DNA of 64,000 nt, taken from Claviceps africana (Eukaryota > Ascomycota > Sordariomycetes > Hypocreales > Clavicipitaceae). Position numbers and translations under genes: made by a program. The stretch covers positions 62,001 through 126,000 of the forward strand of contig SRPY01000016.1 of assembly GCA_018360145.1 (NCBI GenBank), in the 5' to 3' direction. A model generated the notes under the pieces. The model worked only from the letters and a program-made list of their open reading frames with translations, made no database searches and was not told the DNA's origin. The stretch's first letter is position 1. Every line of letters starts with the position of its first letter. Below are positions 47,751 to 57,876 of this stretch, in pieces.

Positions 47751-50700
47751 ATGTCCTCGGTGGACGAGCAAGCAAGGCCAGCCGGCTCCGGGATTTCGAC
47801 GACGCCCTCTCCACAACCTCCATTTCCTGGTAAACTCGACATCCCATCACGACCTGCCGCTGGCACGGATCTGAGAAAACAATCGGCGCCGGCATTCGCG
47901 ACGGACCGTGGCCTCTTGCCAGAGCGTCCCTTGGCGCTGGAGAGGTGGCAGACGGCGACGTACGCGGATCGACGAGAGCATGCCGAGTCCATTCCCAGCA
48001 GAGCTTGGATACCGTTGAGCGGCGACGTGGTCGGTCGTAGCGTGACACGGGACGAACATGAATCAGATTCGTCTTCATCCGACGAGCTCGAGGGGGCTGC
48101 TCCCCGTGCCGGTTCTGGCGCCGACAGCGCGTCCGCTGCGACTCTGAAGGCGAAACGGTCGGATGGCACGACTGGCCGCGATGGAAAACGCTCCCGAAAC
48201 AAGAAGAGCCTTATGCACAAGGTTCTGATGCGGAACAAGCACTGCAACAGCACGGGGAGGACGAGCCGCGATGGCCGGCTCCAGATCACGGTCCACGAAA
48301 CCGCCCATACGGGCTACATCGCCCATGCTCTCGGCGCCGTTGCGCACAGCATGCGGCGTGAGCCACCGCACAGGAGCAGGGCAAAAGCACCACCGCCCCT
48401 GCTGCCAACGCCTCAGCTCCATCTCAACATCGTCGTCATGGTTGTGGGATCGAGGGGGGATGTGCAGCCGTTTCTGCGCATCGGCAAGTACTTGAGAGAC
48501 GAGTTTGGACACCGCGTCCGGATCGCGACGCACCCTACGTTCCGGGACTTGGTCGAGAAGGACTCCGGCCTCGAGTTCTTCTCGGTGGGGGGCGATCCTG
48601 CCGAGCTCATGGCCTTCATGGTCAAGAACCCAGGCATGATCCCTACCCTTGAGACGGTGCGCGCGGGCGAGATTGGCAGACGCCGAGAGGGCATGGCCGA
48701 GATGTTTGACGGCTTTTGGCGGTCATGTATTCACGCCAACGAAGAGGAGCGAATAAGCGACCAGGAAGCCGACGCCATGGACGGTCGTCACGTCTTCATC
48801 GCCGACGTCATCATCGCCAATCCCCCGTGCTTTGCGCATATCCATTGTGCTGAGGCGCTGGGCATTCCACTGCAGTTGGTCTTCACCTTTCCCTATACTC
48901 CGACCCGCGCCTTCCCGCATCCCCTGGCCAACATCAAGAAAAGCAACGTCGACCAAGGCTACACAAACTTCATCTCATATCCTCTCGTCGAGATGATGAC
49001 GTGGCAGGGCCTGGGGGATCTGATCAACGACTTCCGGGTCCGAACCCTTTCTCTGCATCCCATCTCGACGCTGTGGGCTCCGTGCGCCACCTACCGGATG
49101 CATGTGCCCGTCACGTATCTGTGGTCTCCGGCTCTGGTTCCCAAACCCGAGGACTGGGGGGAGGAGGTCAACGTATCCGGCTTCGTGTTCCTGGACCTGG
49201 CTTCGTCGTTCCGGCCCTTGGCGCCGCTGCTCGACTTTCTCGACGCCGGGGAACCGCCCATCTACATCGGGTTCGGGTCCATCGTGGTCGACGATGCGGA
49301 CAGCTTCACCGAACTGATATTCGAGGCCGTCCAAAAGGCCGGCGTGCGCGCGTTGGTGTCCAGGGGCTGGGGAGGGTTCGGTCGAGACAAGGCACCCGAC
49401 AACGTCTTCATGCTCGACAACACGCCCCACGACTGGCTGTTCCCCCGCGTCAAGGCCTGCGTCCACCACGGCGGTGCCGGCACGACGGCCATCGGCCTGA
49501 AGTGCGGTCTCCCAACCATGATTATTCCCTTCTTTGGTGACCAGTACTTCTGGGGCAGCATGATGGGCAAATCCGGCGCCGGGCCGGAGCCAGTGCCCTA
49601 CAAACACCTCACGTCGGACAAGTTGGCGCAAGGGATCAAGTACCTCCTCACCGAGGAAGCAAAGTCTGCCGCGGCCAAGCTGGCCGAGTCGATTGCGAAG
49701 GAGGGGGACGGCGCGCAAAACACCGTGGCCACGTTCCTGAAGAACGTGAAGCTCTACGGCCCGTCGTCGATGAGCTGCGCAATCCTCCCGTCGCACGTCT
49801 CGGTGTGGCACGTCAAGGGCACCCATGTGCAGCTCAGCGCGCCGGCGGCACACGTGCTGGTGACGAGCGGCCAGCTGACGTGGAAGGACCTTCGACTGAG
49901 GCGGCACACCGAGTGGCTAGACTTTGACGGACCGGGCGAGCCCGTCACGGCAGTGGCCGAGTCTATCAAGAACACGGTGCGCGACGTCTTCGTCGGGGTG
50001 GGAAGCGCGCCGTACCGGGTCAGCAAGACGGCCAAGCGGAGGGTCAAGCACAAGATGAAGTCGATCCGGAAGTCCGAGGACGTGCCGCAGCACGGGGCGG
50101 AGGGGGGGAGCCCGTCGGACGAGCTGACGCGTCAGCCGTCGGCGGTGCCCGGGCCGGGCCAGTACTGCCGGGACCTGTCGGTGAGCGTCGGCAAGGCCTT
50201 CCTGGCGGTCGCGACGGCGCCGTCCAGTCTCTTCGTCGCGCTGGCGCTGGGCTTCCACAACGCGCCGAGGCTGTACGGCGACGACACGGTCCGGAGGCCG
50301 ACGAGGGTGAGCGGCTTCCGCTCGGGCCTGGTCGCGGCGCGGCGCGAGTTCGTGTACGGCATGTACGACGGCGTCACCGGCCTCGTCCGCCTGCCGGTGC
50401 GAGGCGCCAGGACCGAAGGCGCCGTCGGCTTCTTCAAGGGCGCCGGCATGGGCGTCTCCGGGCTGGTGCTGAAGCCCATCTCGGCCATCCTGGGCCCCAT
50501 CGGCTTCGGCATGCAGGGCGTCGTCAAGCAAATCAGCCGCCAGCATGGCCCGCAGACGTACGTCCGCCGCGCGAGGATGGCGTCGGGAAAGAGCCAGGTC
50601 GAGTCCATGGACGCCGCCGCGCAGCAGGCCCTGCGAGACGAGGTCCTCGCGGGGTGGAAGGTGCTGCAGGACCTTGGCCGCGCCATAGCCGACGAGGAGC

Positions 50701-50918
50701 GCAGGAGGGGACTGGCCGGCCAGATCGACAGGATGACGCTCGACGTGGCCTTTTTGTTCGTGAGCGTCGAGAGGGCCAAGACTTGCCTGGCCGACTTGCG
50801 CGCGGGGGACAGCCTGGACAACATCGTGACGGGCTACCGGCAGTGGAACAACAAGGCTGTGGATCCGTCGTATCATCGTCATACCGGTGCGTCGAGGAGG
50901 AGCCATGAGCATACATGA
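47751..50918 (+). CDS. UDP-sugar:sterol-type glycosyltransferase (GT1/GT28), 1055 aa
   Basis: Expected to glucosylate a sterol or similar lipid using UDP-glucose at cytosolic membrane faces. The N-terminal ~220 residues are Ser/Arg-rich and unstructured. The GT28-type N-domain follows (MVVGSRGDVQPFLRIGKYL about residue 230, with the GSRGD loop typical of sterol glucosyltransferases), then the GT1 nucleotide-sugar motif HHGGAGTTAIGLKCGLPT (about 573) and GDQYFWG. The PH and GRAM domains of Atg26 are absent. The C-terminal ~350 residues hold a Gly-rich segment (about 800-940: YDGVTGLVRLPVRGA, FFKGAGMGVSGLVLKP) that may be a membrane-associating region. Single exon. The start at 47751 follows a pyrimidine tract. 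Sterol specificity is inferred from the family. Confidence 0.88.
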   Translation: MSSVDEQARPAGSGISTTPSPQPPFPGKLDIPSRPAAGTDLRKQSAPAFATDRGLLPERPLALERWQTATYADRREHAESIPSRAWIPLSGDVVGRSVTRDEHESDSSSSDELEGAAPRAGSGADSASAATLKAKRSDGTTGRDGKRSRNKKSLMHKVLMRNKHCNSTGRTSRDGRLQITVHETAHTGYIAHALGAVAHSMRREPPHRSRAKAPPPLLPTPQLHLNIVVMVVGSRGDVQPFLRIGKYLRDEFGHRVRIATHPTFRDLVEKDSGLEFFSVGGDPAELMAFMVKNPGMIPTLETVRAGEIGRRREGMAEMFDGFWRSCIHANEEERISDQEADAMDGRHVFIADVIIANPPCFAHIHCAEALGIPLQLVFTFPYTPTRAFPHPLANIKKSNVDQGYTNFISYPLVEMMTWQGLGDLINDFRVRTLSLHPISTLWAPCATYRMHVPVTYLWSPALVPKPEDWGEEVNVSGFVFLDLASSFRPLAPLLDFLDAGEPPIYIGFGSIVVDDADSFTELIFEAVQKAGVRALVSRGWGGFGRDKAPDNVFMLDNTPHDWLFPRVKACVHHGGAGTTAIGLKCGLPTMIIPFFGDQYFWGSMMGKSGAGPEPVPYKHLTSDKLAQGIKYLLTEEAKSAAAKLAESIAKEGDGAQNTVATFLKNVKLYGPSSMSCAILPSHVSVWHVKGTHVQLSAPAAHVLVTSGQLTWKDLRLRRHTEWLDFDGPGEPVTAVAESIKNTVRDVFVGVGSAPYRVSKTAKRRVKHKMKSIRKSEDVPQHGAEGGSPSDELTRQPSAVPGPGQYCRDLSVSVGKAFLAVATAPSSLFVALALGFHNAPRLYGDDTVRRPTRVSGFRSGLVAARREFVYGMYDGVTGLVRLPVRGARTEGAVGFFKGAGMGVSGLVLKPISAILGPIGFGMQGVVKQISRQHGPQTYVRRARMASGKSQVESMDAAAQQALRDEVLAGWKVLQDLGRAIADEERRRGLAGQIDRMTLDVAFLFVSVERAKTCLADLRAGDSLDNIVTGYRQWNNKAVDPSYHRHTGASRRSHEHT

Positions 50919-51260
50919 GGCGGAGGGACACCCGGGGCTGGGACGGGGGGGTTTCGCTCTTGCGGCCAGTTTGAGTCACTGTTTTATCCATTTATCATGT
51001 ACACATGTAGTTGTTTTTCTTTTCTTTTTTTTTTGGGAGGGATATGTATGTATATATGTTTTGTATAGACGGATGGGGTGTTGATGACAGTAACACCACG
51101 TACACCGGACTGCAGTGACAACACCATGTACACCAAATCACGGCGATGACATTAACACCATGGACACCAAATCACGGCCATTACAGTAACACCACGTACA
51201 CCGGACCGCGGCAATAACAACACCACGTACACTGAACCGCGGCCGCGCAATCCAACGCCA
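50919..51260. other. Convergent 3' intergenic region with minisatellite
   Basis: Lies between the convergent glycosyltransferase and carboxypeptidase genes. It contains a T-rich tract at 51012-51033 and the minisatellite described below. No gene. Confidence 0.6.
51084..51245. repeat. Minisatellite, ~5 copies of a 31-34 bp unit
   Basis: Imperfect tandem copies built around AACACCACGTACACCGGAC or AACACCATGTACACCAAATC, with spacers of similar sequence (CGGCGATGAC, CGGCCATTAC). The two variants alternate in blocks. Non-coding. Confidence 0.85.
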
Positions 51261-53318
51261 TCACTTCATGTGCTGCAGCAAGTACTTGACCCCGGCAAAG
51301 GCCTCCTCCCCAGAAGGCAGAATCTGCTCCGGCGGCAAGACAAATCCGTTCTCGCCCGTGTCCCTCAGCTCCGACGTGAAGGTGTAGTCGGCGCGGACCA
51401 CGTCCGCCACGTAGTCGACGCTGGTGCCGCTGCACTGGTAAATGGTCGAGCAGATGGGCCCGTATTGGAACTCGACGTTGTGGACAGCGTGGATGGCGTC
51501 GGCGGCGCCCTTTGCCAGGGCCTCGAGGTCGTTGGCCTTGGGGTGCTTGGCCGTGCAGGAGTATCCGTAGGCTGGAGAGGGATTAGAGATGGTGTGTTTA
51601 CGAGGGGCAAGGAAAGCAGATGGAAATGGAGGGACAGGGGCAACGAAATCGCGAAAAGATATGTAGGTAGGGGTAAAAGGGGGGAAGGGGGGAGACATGG
51701 AGGAAAAGAAGAGTAGAAATATTATAACAAGATATGATGGAGGGGTAAGGGAGGTAGAAATATTGGAAACAAGGGCAAAGAAATTACAAAGGACACAACA
51801 GGAGGGGGACAAAACAGAGAGGAATAAAGGGAAAGAAGCATGAAAACGCGCCAAAACCAAGTCCGACCAGGAACAAACACAAAACATGGCTTACGCGTCA
51901 TGAAAAGCTGCGAGTACGAGTGCCAGTCAATATACAGCTTCAGACCCTGCGTCGCCTTGACGCCCCGTAGAAACTTGGCCAGCGCCTTCGTCTCGGGCGC
52001 GTCGCCGGCCCTGGGGCCCCTGAAGTCTTCGGCGCAGGGATCCGTCGAGGCTCCGTCGTCGACGTCCCATTTGTAGGGCCAGTTACGGTTGATGTCGCGG
52101 CCGAGACAGGTGCTGCCGCGGTTGGACTGTCTGTTTTTGCGCCACAGGCGGTCGTCGGTCTGGGTGTATTTGAAGCCTTTCCGGGGTTAGCGGGACGGAG
52201 TAGGCCGAGGAAGGAAACCAGAGTGGAAATCGAATCTCCGTGCTTCTTTTTTTTTTTTTTTTTTTTTTTTGTACGTAGGAGCCGTGTAGATGGGGCCTTG
52301 TAGAAAAAAGCGTGTGGGGAGCCACGCAGCTTGGAACAAAGAAGGAGAAGGAACGGGGTGGAAAACTCACCATCGACATTGACAATGGGAAACATGTAAA
52401 AGTCATACTTGTCCACGAAGGCGGTAATTTTGGGATCGGAGCCGTACTTGGAGAGGAGTTGATGGGTTATGTACTCGACGACCTGTGAATGCCGGGGCGT
52501 AAGTAGGCTGTATGAAAGGGGACCAACGGAGGGAAGTAGAAGGAAAGAAAAAGACGACGAAAATAAAAATAAAAATAAAAGCAAGAAAAGAGAAAGAAAG
52601 AAACCCCTTTCCTTTACGTACCATGGACGCAATCCACTCCCGCGCATGCACCGTCCCGTGAAACACAACCGCCGGCCTCTTCTGCCTCGCGCCCGCCGCG
52701 CGCCCAAAGACGTGCAAACCCATGATGGGCTCCCCCTGCCCAGAGCGTCCAGACGTGACGACGCCGGCATTATGAGGGAACCGGCTCGCGAGGTCGCGAA
52801 GCCACTGAACATGGTCCTTGTAGGGATGATACGAGTCGAACCACGTGGCGTTGGCAGACCCAGCTGTGTTTTCCTCAGTTTCAAACGACTCGTTAGGAAC
52901 GGGCATCCAGAACGCCGAACGAAGGGGTTTGTGCCACAGCATCATTAAAGGGGGGGGGGACAAGGCGGAAAGTTCACACGATGGACGTACCAGCATATAC
53001 CTCAAACGCCGTCTCCTTCCGGATCGACGCCCCAAGATCCTCATGCATGGTCCTCACCTCACGATGCCCCATGGCCTCCCGGAAAGCCTCAACCCGGCCC
53101 GGCGGAACCTGCACATCGGCAAAGGAGCCCTTCCGCGTCGGCGGCTGCCACACCTCGAGCCCAAGCCGGTCAATAACGTCCCGGATGTGCGCGCCGTCTT
53201 GCGCGTCCGTCACGGGCACGCGGTAGACCCGATGACCGAGGTACGGTGCTCCCGCGCCGGCAGCCGCCAAAGCCGACGCGCTCGCCGCCAGCGCGGCCGC
53301 GAGGAAACAGGCTCTCAT
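51261..53318 (-). CDS. Secreted M14A zinc metallocarboxypeptidase, 5 exons, 424 aa
   Basis: Exopeptidase removing C-terminal residues from peptides outside the cell. Exons: 53318-52991, 52863-52622, 52482-52371, 52176-51895, 51571-51261. All junctions keep frame; the introns are 127, 139, 194 and 323 nt. The start at 53318 (MRACFLAAALAASASALAAA) gives a clear signal peptide, followed by an M14A activation propeptide (about 20-108). Catalytic features: zinc ligands His and Glu in HAREW (about 183), His in DWHSYSQL (about 315), and catalytic Glu in TSELRDTG near the C-terminus. The length fits prepro-carboxypeptidase A. Intron 3 contains a long poly-T (sense poly-A-like on the other strand). 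Insect-pathogenic and other fungi secrete such enzymes. No direct link to the NRPS cluster. Confidence 0.92.
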
Positions 53319-53856
53319 GGTGAAGATCAGGAAGGACGACGTGAGCTGTTGTATACGCGCGGTGTTTGGGCAGCGTCGACGGTGAGAAAAGAAAAAGGGG
53401 GTAGAGAGAAGAACATGTCGGGAGAGATGCGACGGGCTCTTTATACGGCTTCGTTTTTCCTTGCCGCTTTTTCTTTTTTTTTTTTTCTTCCCCCCTTCTT
53501 CTTCACTCCTTGTTCCACGGACGGACATGGGAGCACATTCCTCATGCAACAATACCACCTTCCTCTCGCTCCATCTCCTGGGTGCCTCGCTGACCTCCCC
53601 AATGCAGGTATCCGCCATCCCGCGATGTAACAAGGCTCAACTCACATCTACTCGCTGCGTCGCAACGTCCATCTCTCCTCCGTCGCACAAAGTCCACCAC
53701 CCAGCGTGGGCTGTTGCAAACTATGCGAGACATGCGCAGCTGCAGGGCAAATATATACATGTACATGTACATATATATAAAAACACCCAGGACGCGCCGT
53801 GCCAAGAGGGGGGGGGGATGCGTGACGACGTCAACTGACGTATAAGAGCCAGGAAA

Positions 53857-53925
53857 AAATAATAAAAAAATAATGATAATGATAATGATATTTATATTTA
53901 TAAATAATGATAATAATAAAACAGA
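53857..53925. repeat. AT-rich (AATGAT/ATAA)n simple repeat
   Basis: Tandem TGATAA and ATAATA units without coding potential. Confidence 0.8.
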
Positions 53926-54310
53926 TGTGGCGAAATAGCCGCAGCAAGCACCCTGCCCGTCAAGCAAACACACGGCAGCACGGTGAGCGCAGTCAGCATC
54001 GAAGCAACCTGCCGCATGGAGCGCCGCCGCCGCCTGTCCCCGTCGTTTAAAAAACGGCGGACAGGGTCGCCATGCAGATGCAGATGCAGTCTTGCCGCGA
54101 CGGTGGACATGGCATCGGCATCAACCGTCACCAGGAAAGGTCCGTCCCGTGAACGGATACGGCAGTCGTGGCCGAAGCAGGACGGCTGGCCTTGACGGAC
54201 TGCAGAGGAAAATTATGAGGGGCCATAGGGGCATGGGGCATGTCTATTTGCATTTCGATGAGTTCGTCATCATGTATCTTGACCCGAACAAACTCGTCCT
54301 TTTTTTTTCC

Positions 54311-54448
54311 AAAAAAAAAAAAGAAAGAAAGAAAGAACAAAGAAATAAAACTTGAAAAGATTAAAAAGGAAGAAGAAAAAGAAGAGAAAAAGAAAGAAAG
54401 AAGAGAAGAGAAAAGAGAAAAAGAGAAAAAAGAAAGGAACAAAAAGGA
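54311..54448. repeat. Polypurine tract (GAAA/GAGAAA-rich), ~138 bp
   Basis: Almost pure A/G on the plus strand, lying 3' of the P-type ATPase gene. It could form unusual DNA structure, but no function is shown. Confidence 0.85.
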
Positions 54449-54591
54449 ACCACACCACACGCCTCAATGTACTTTACATGCATTGGCTCTCACGTCATAT
54501 ATATACAAGACATACATACAGCCCCGCCCATTCCCCGTTTCTCTCCCGCCTCCATTACCTCGGATATACAGACCAACCTCCTCTCCAAACT

Positions 54592-57500
54592 CTACCAAGC
54601 TATTTTCGCCACGGGTCCGTTGGGGAACAGTCTGACAATCAACTTTCTCAACTCGTCCATGCACAGGATTCCAAGCGCCAACGGGATGGGAATCAGCCAG
54701 AAGCGGATGGGGACGCTCGCAGTGCCAAACAGGCTCTGGATGCCCGGCACCTCCGTCACGAAAATGGCAATGCACAGCGAGATGAGCATGCTCAGGACCA
54801 GCCACGGGTTGCGTCTCTTGGCCGTGAACGGGTCGGCCTGCACGATGCTCAGCCGGCGGTTGCGGACGGCGAGGATGTTTCCCCACTGCAGAATCACAAG
54901 AGTGACAAAGTAGACGCTCTGTCCGACGGCGTTGAAGTACGTCAGCTGATCCTGCGTGTAGCCGTAGAAGCCCTCCGAGTACTTTTCAAACGCAAAGAAG
55001 AGGTCCCTGATGGGAATGCCCGCCGCCTGCCAGTAGTAGAGGAAGAACATGGCGTGCGCCGTGCACGTCTCCATCGTGCCGGTGAAGAGGTAGGCCTGGA
55101 TGTAGATCTTGGTGTTGATGAGGTGGTCGCGCTTGTGGTTCCGCGGCGGCAGCGACAGGAGATCAAACTCCTCCTTCTCCATGATCAACGACAGGGAGAG
55201 GAACAGGTCCGTGAAGACGCAGATGATGATCATGAGGAACGAGCTGAGAGGGAGCGGCACGCCGAAGAAGACGTTGACCATGACGGGCCAGATTTCGGAC
55301 CACGAGCCGGCCGGCAGCAGGTAGGCAATCACCTTTTGGAGGTTCTGGAACACCAGACGACCCCAGCGAATCGCCTCAATGATGGAATCGAACTTGTCGA
55401 GGAGGACCAGGTCGGCCGCCTCGATGGCCACGTCGCTTCCCGTCACAATAGCCACGCCGACGTCGGCCGCCCTCAGCGCAGGCGCGTCGTTGACGCCGTC
55501 TCCCGTCACGGCGACGACGTTGTCGCGCTTCCGGAATTCCTCCACGATTCTCAGCTTCTGCTCCGGTGTGGTTCGGGCGAAGACAATCTCCCCGTACTCG
55601 CAGACCACGTCCCAGTCGGGCTGCAGCAGGCTGGCCAGGTTCTGGCCCTCGAGCAGCAGGCTGTGACGCTCTCCCGTCTTGCGCGCCTCGGCGAGCTCCG
55701 TGAGGAAGGCTGGCGCGGCATTCTTGACCGTCACAATCGTGTCGGGGTCTCTCTCGGTGCTGAAGATGCCCGTGTTGCGGGCAATGGCGGCCGCGGTGAG
55801 TCCGTAGTCGCCCGTCACCATGAAGAAGCGAGCCCCGGCGCGTCGGCACTCGGCCACGGTGTGGGCCGTCTCGGGGCGCGCAGGGTCAATGATGCCCAGG
55901 ATGCCGACAATGGTCAGGTCCTCGGTCGCTTGCAGGGCAATCTCGTCGCTAAAGGCATTGGTGCCGAGGGCTGTGGTGGCGATGTGCGTCTTCTCGCACA
56001 GCACAATCACCCGTTCGGCATTCCGGGAGAGCTTGTCCTGGTACGCCTTGAACGCGGCCCGCGCAGCCTCGTCCATGGGCTGGACAGAGTTGGTCCTTTC
56101 GGACCAGTACTTGGTGCAGGTGGGGAGCAGCACGTCGGGGGCGCCCTTGACAAAGATTTGATATTCGCTCGAGGCGTCGCCGTCGCCCTCGGGCGTCGTC
56201 TTGCGATGGACGGTGAGCATCCACTTGTTCTTGGAATTAAAGGCGATTTGGAAGACGCGAGGCACGATGGCCGTTCCAAAGTCGTTGGCCTGAGAGTTTG
56301 CGGCGAAACGAAGGACAGCGGCATCCGTGGCATTACCTCGCACGACGCGGCCATCGATGGGCATGCCCATGGAAGTAGGATCGAACGTGGCGTCGTTGCA
56401 GCACGAGGCCGCTTCGAGGAGCTTCTGAATGTTGGCCGGGGGCTTCTCGTCGCTGGCCTTTCTGTGGAAGTCGGCCACCTCGACGGGCTCGTCGATGAAG
56501 GACGCCGAATTCACGTGCATCTGGTTCTGGGTCAGAGTGCCCGTCTTGTCGGAGCATATGACGTTGACGCAGCCGAGCGTCTCGACCGTGGACAGTCCCT
56601 TGGGCAGGATGTCGACCGCCTTCATCTTCTTGGCGACCAGCATCAGGGTCAGGGCGACGGCCACGGGCATGCCTTCGGGGATAAAGGCCACGACGCAGCT
56701 CATGACGTTGTTCAGCATGGCCACCACATTCATGAAGGCCAAGTGATCGCGTCGCAGCCAGCCAACCCAGGTGAAGAGAATCAAGAGCGCGAGGCAGATG
56801 GTGAGCACCACGATGATGTAGACGAAGCGCCAAATTTCCTTCTGGATCAGGGTCGGGCGCTCTTCCGTTGCGGCGGTCGCCTTGGCGATTCGGCCCATGA
56901 CGGAGCGAGGACCAGTGAGGATGACAATGCCGACGCCACTGCCGTTGACGACGAGCGTTCCCATGAGGGCAATGTTTCGCGACTCGAGAAAATTGTCGTC
57001 GGTGCTGTCGACGACGCCTTCGATCTCGTCGGGCTCGCCGGTAAGAATGGCCCGGTCGAAGCGGATGTCGCCCGAATGAGTGATGAGGCGCAGGTCCGCG
57101 GGGACTTTGTTGCCGATAGTCAGGTGTACAACGTCGCCGCTGACCAGCTCGCTGGCCTGGATTTTCTTCAGCTGACCGTCTCTCATGACGAGGGCCTCGG
57201 ACGGCAACAGATCCGTGATGGACTTCATGGTCCTCTGCGTCGACCAGTCCTGGAAAGCCGAGAAGCCAGCCTGGAGAAGGATGACAATGAGGACGAGAAT
57301 GGCCAGGGCGAGGTTGGTGGCAGAAGGCGGGTCGCTCAGCGGTCTCCAGCAGAGGAAAAACACGATGACGCCAACCCAGAGAATGGAGCAGAAGCCGCCA
57401 AAGAGGTAGGACAGGATCTTCTTGATGTAGTTGGTCTTGGGCTTGGGCAGCGTGTTGCGGCCATCACGCTGGAGACGGTTCGAGGCCGAGCTCTCGGAGA

Positions 57501-57876
57501 GACCCTGATCCTGGGACACGTTGAGCTGCTGGCACAGCTGGTCGGTCGAGAGCTGGTGGAAGGTCAGGTTGGCAAAGTAGTCCTCGTCGTCCTTCTTGCC
57601 GGCCTTGGGGTCTACGGACACGTCGGCTTCGACCTTTCGGGACTCGGCCACCTGGATAGATAGAGTCCGATACTGGATGGGGATGCCGGAGTAGGGGCCC
57701 GTGGCGATGGCCTCCCGGCTGCCGCGGCGAGACAGGGAGCGGGAGTCCCTGCGGCGGCTCTGCTCGGCGGTCCTGCCTCTCGCGGGGTGCGTTACATCGT
57801 CAAAGGCGATGCGAAGATCGCGGTCGCCCTCCTGCTCGGTGACGGCCGTGGTAGGCCTGGCCTTTTCCTCGGCCAT
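54592..57876 (-). CDS. P-type IIC cation-transporting ATPase (Na+/K+-ATPase alpha-like), 1094 aa
   Basis: Plasma-membrane or endomembrane pump exchanging Na+/K+ or H+/K+. Single exon. The start at 57876 (MAEEKARPTTAVTE, context AACAATGGCC) is chosen. The open frame continues upstream to 58131, but that part is His/Arg/Asp low complexity. Landmarks: a cytosolic N-terminal tail, A-domain LTGEPDEIEG (Ser of the usual TGES is Pro), the PEGMPVAVAL segment in M4, phosphorylation site CSDKTGTLTQN (Asp about residue 440), and hinge GDGVNDAPALRAADVG (about 795). Helices M5-M10 end in the C-terminal PIPLALGILCMDELRKL. Fungi have such IIC pumps without a beta subunit. It is convergent with no cluster gene and probably housekeeping or stress related. 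Confidence 0.92.
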   Translation of the reverse strand: MAEEKARPTTAVTEQEGDRDLRIAFDDVTHPARGRTAEQSRRRDSRSLSRRGSREAIATGPYSGIPIQYRTLSIQVAESRKVEADVSVDPKAGKKDDEDYFANLTFHQLSTDQLCQQLNVSQDQGLSESSASNRLQRDGRNTLPKPKTNYIKKILSYLFGGFCSILWVGVIVFFLCWRPLSDPPSATNLALAILVLIVILLQAGFSAFQDWSTQRTMKSITDLLPSEALVMRDGQLKKIQASELVSGDVVHLTIGNKVPADLRLITHSGDIRFDRAILTGEPDEIEGVVDSTDDNFLESRNIALMGTLVVNGSGVGIVILTGPRSVMGRIAKATAATEERPTLIQKEIWRFVYIIVVLTICLALLILFTWVGWLRRDHLAFMNVVAMLNNVMSCVVAFIPEGMPVAVALTLMLVAKKMKAVDILPKGLSTVETLGCVNVICSDKTGTLTQNQMHVNSASFIDEPVEVADFHRKASDEKPPANIQKLLEAASCCNDATFDPTSMGMPIDGRVVRGNATDAAVLRFAANSQANDFGTAIVPRVFQIAFNSKNKWMLTVHRKTTPEGDGDASSEYQIFVKGAPDVLLPTCTKYWSERTNSVQPMDEAARAAFKAYQDKLSRNAERVIVLCEKTHIATTALGTNAFSDEIALQATEDLTIVGILGIIDPARPETAHTVAECRRAGARFFMVTGDYGLTAAAIARNTGIFSTERDPDTIVTVKNAAPAFLTELAEARKTGERHSLLLEGQNLASLLQPDWDVVCEYGEIVFARTTPEQKLRIVEEFRKRDNVVAVTGDGVNDAPALRAADVGVAIVTGSDVAIEAADLVLLDKFDSIIEAIRWGRLVFQNLQKVIAYLLPAGSWSEIWPVMVNVFFGVPLPLSSFLMIIICVFTDLFLSLSLIMEKEEFDLLSLPPRNHKRDHLINTKIYIQAYLFTGTMETCTAHAMFFLYYWQAAGIPIRDLFFAFEKYSEGFYGYTQDQLTYFNAVGQSVYFVTLVILQWGNILAVRNRRLSIVQADPFTAKRRNPWLVLSMLISLCIAIFVTEVPGIQSLFGTASVPIRFWLIPIPLALGILCMDELRKLIVRLFPNGPVAKIAW

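Larger units (their letters stand above)
53319..54591. other. Intergenic region rich in simple repeats
   Basis: Promoter side of the carboxypeptidase (T/C-rich at 53458-53510), an AT-rich AATGAT repeat (53857-53925), and a polypurine tract (54311-54448). No convincing gene. Apparent open frames through the polypurine tract are low complexity. Confidence 0.55.

Noticed and set aside
54352..57663. 1103-codon plus-strand open frame opposite the P-type ATPase
   Set aside because: It begins in a polypurine Lys/Glu run and is an antisense shadow of the GC-rich ATPase gene. Its His/Arg/Gly/Asp/Val-rich composition has no domain signature.
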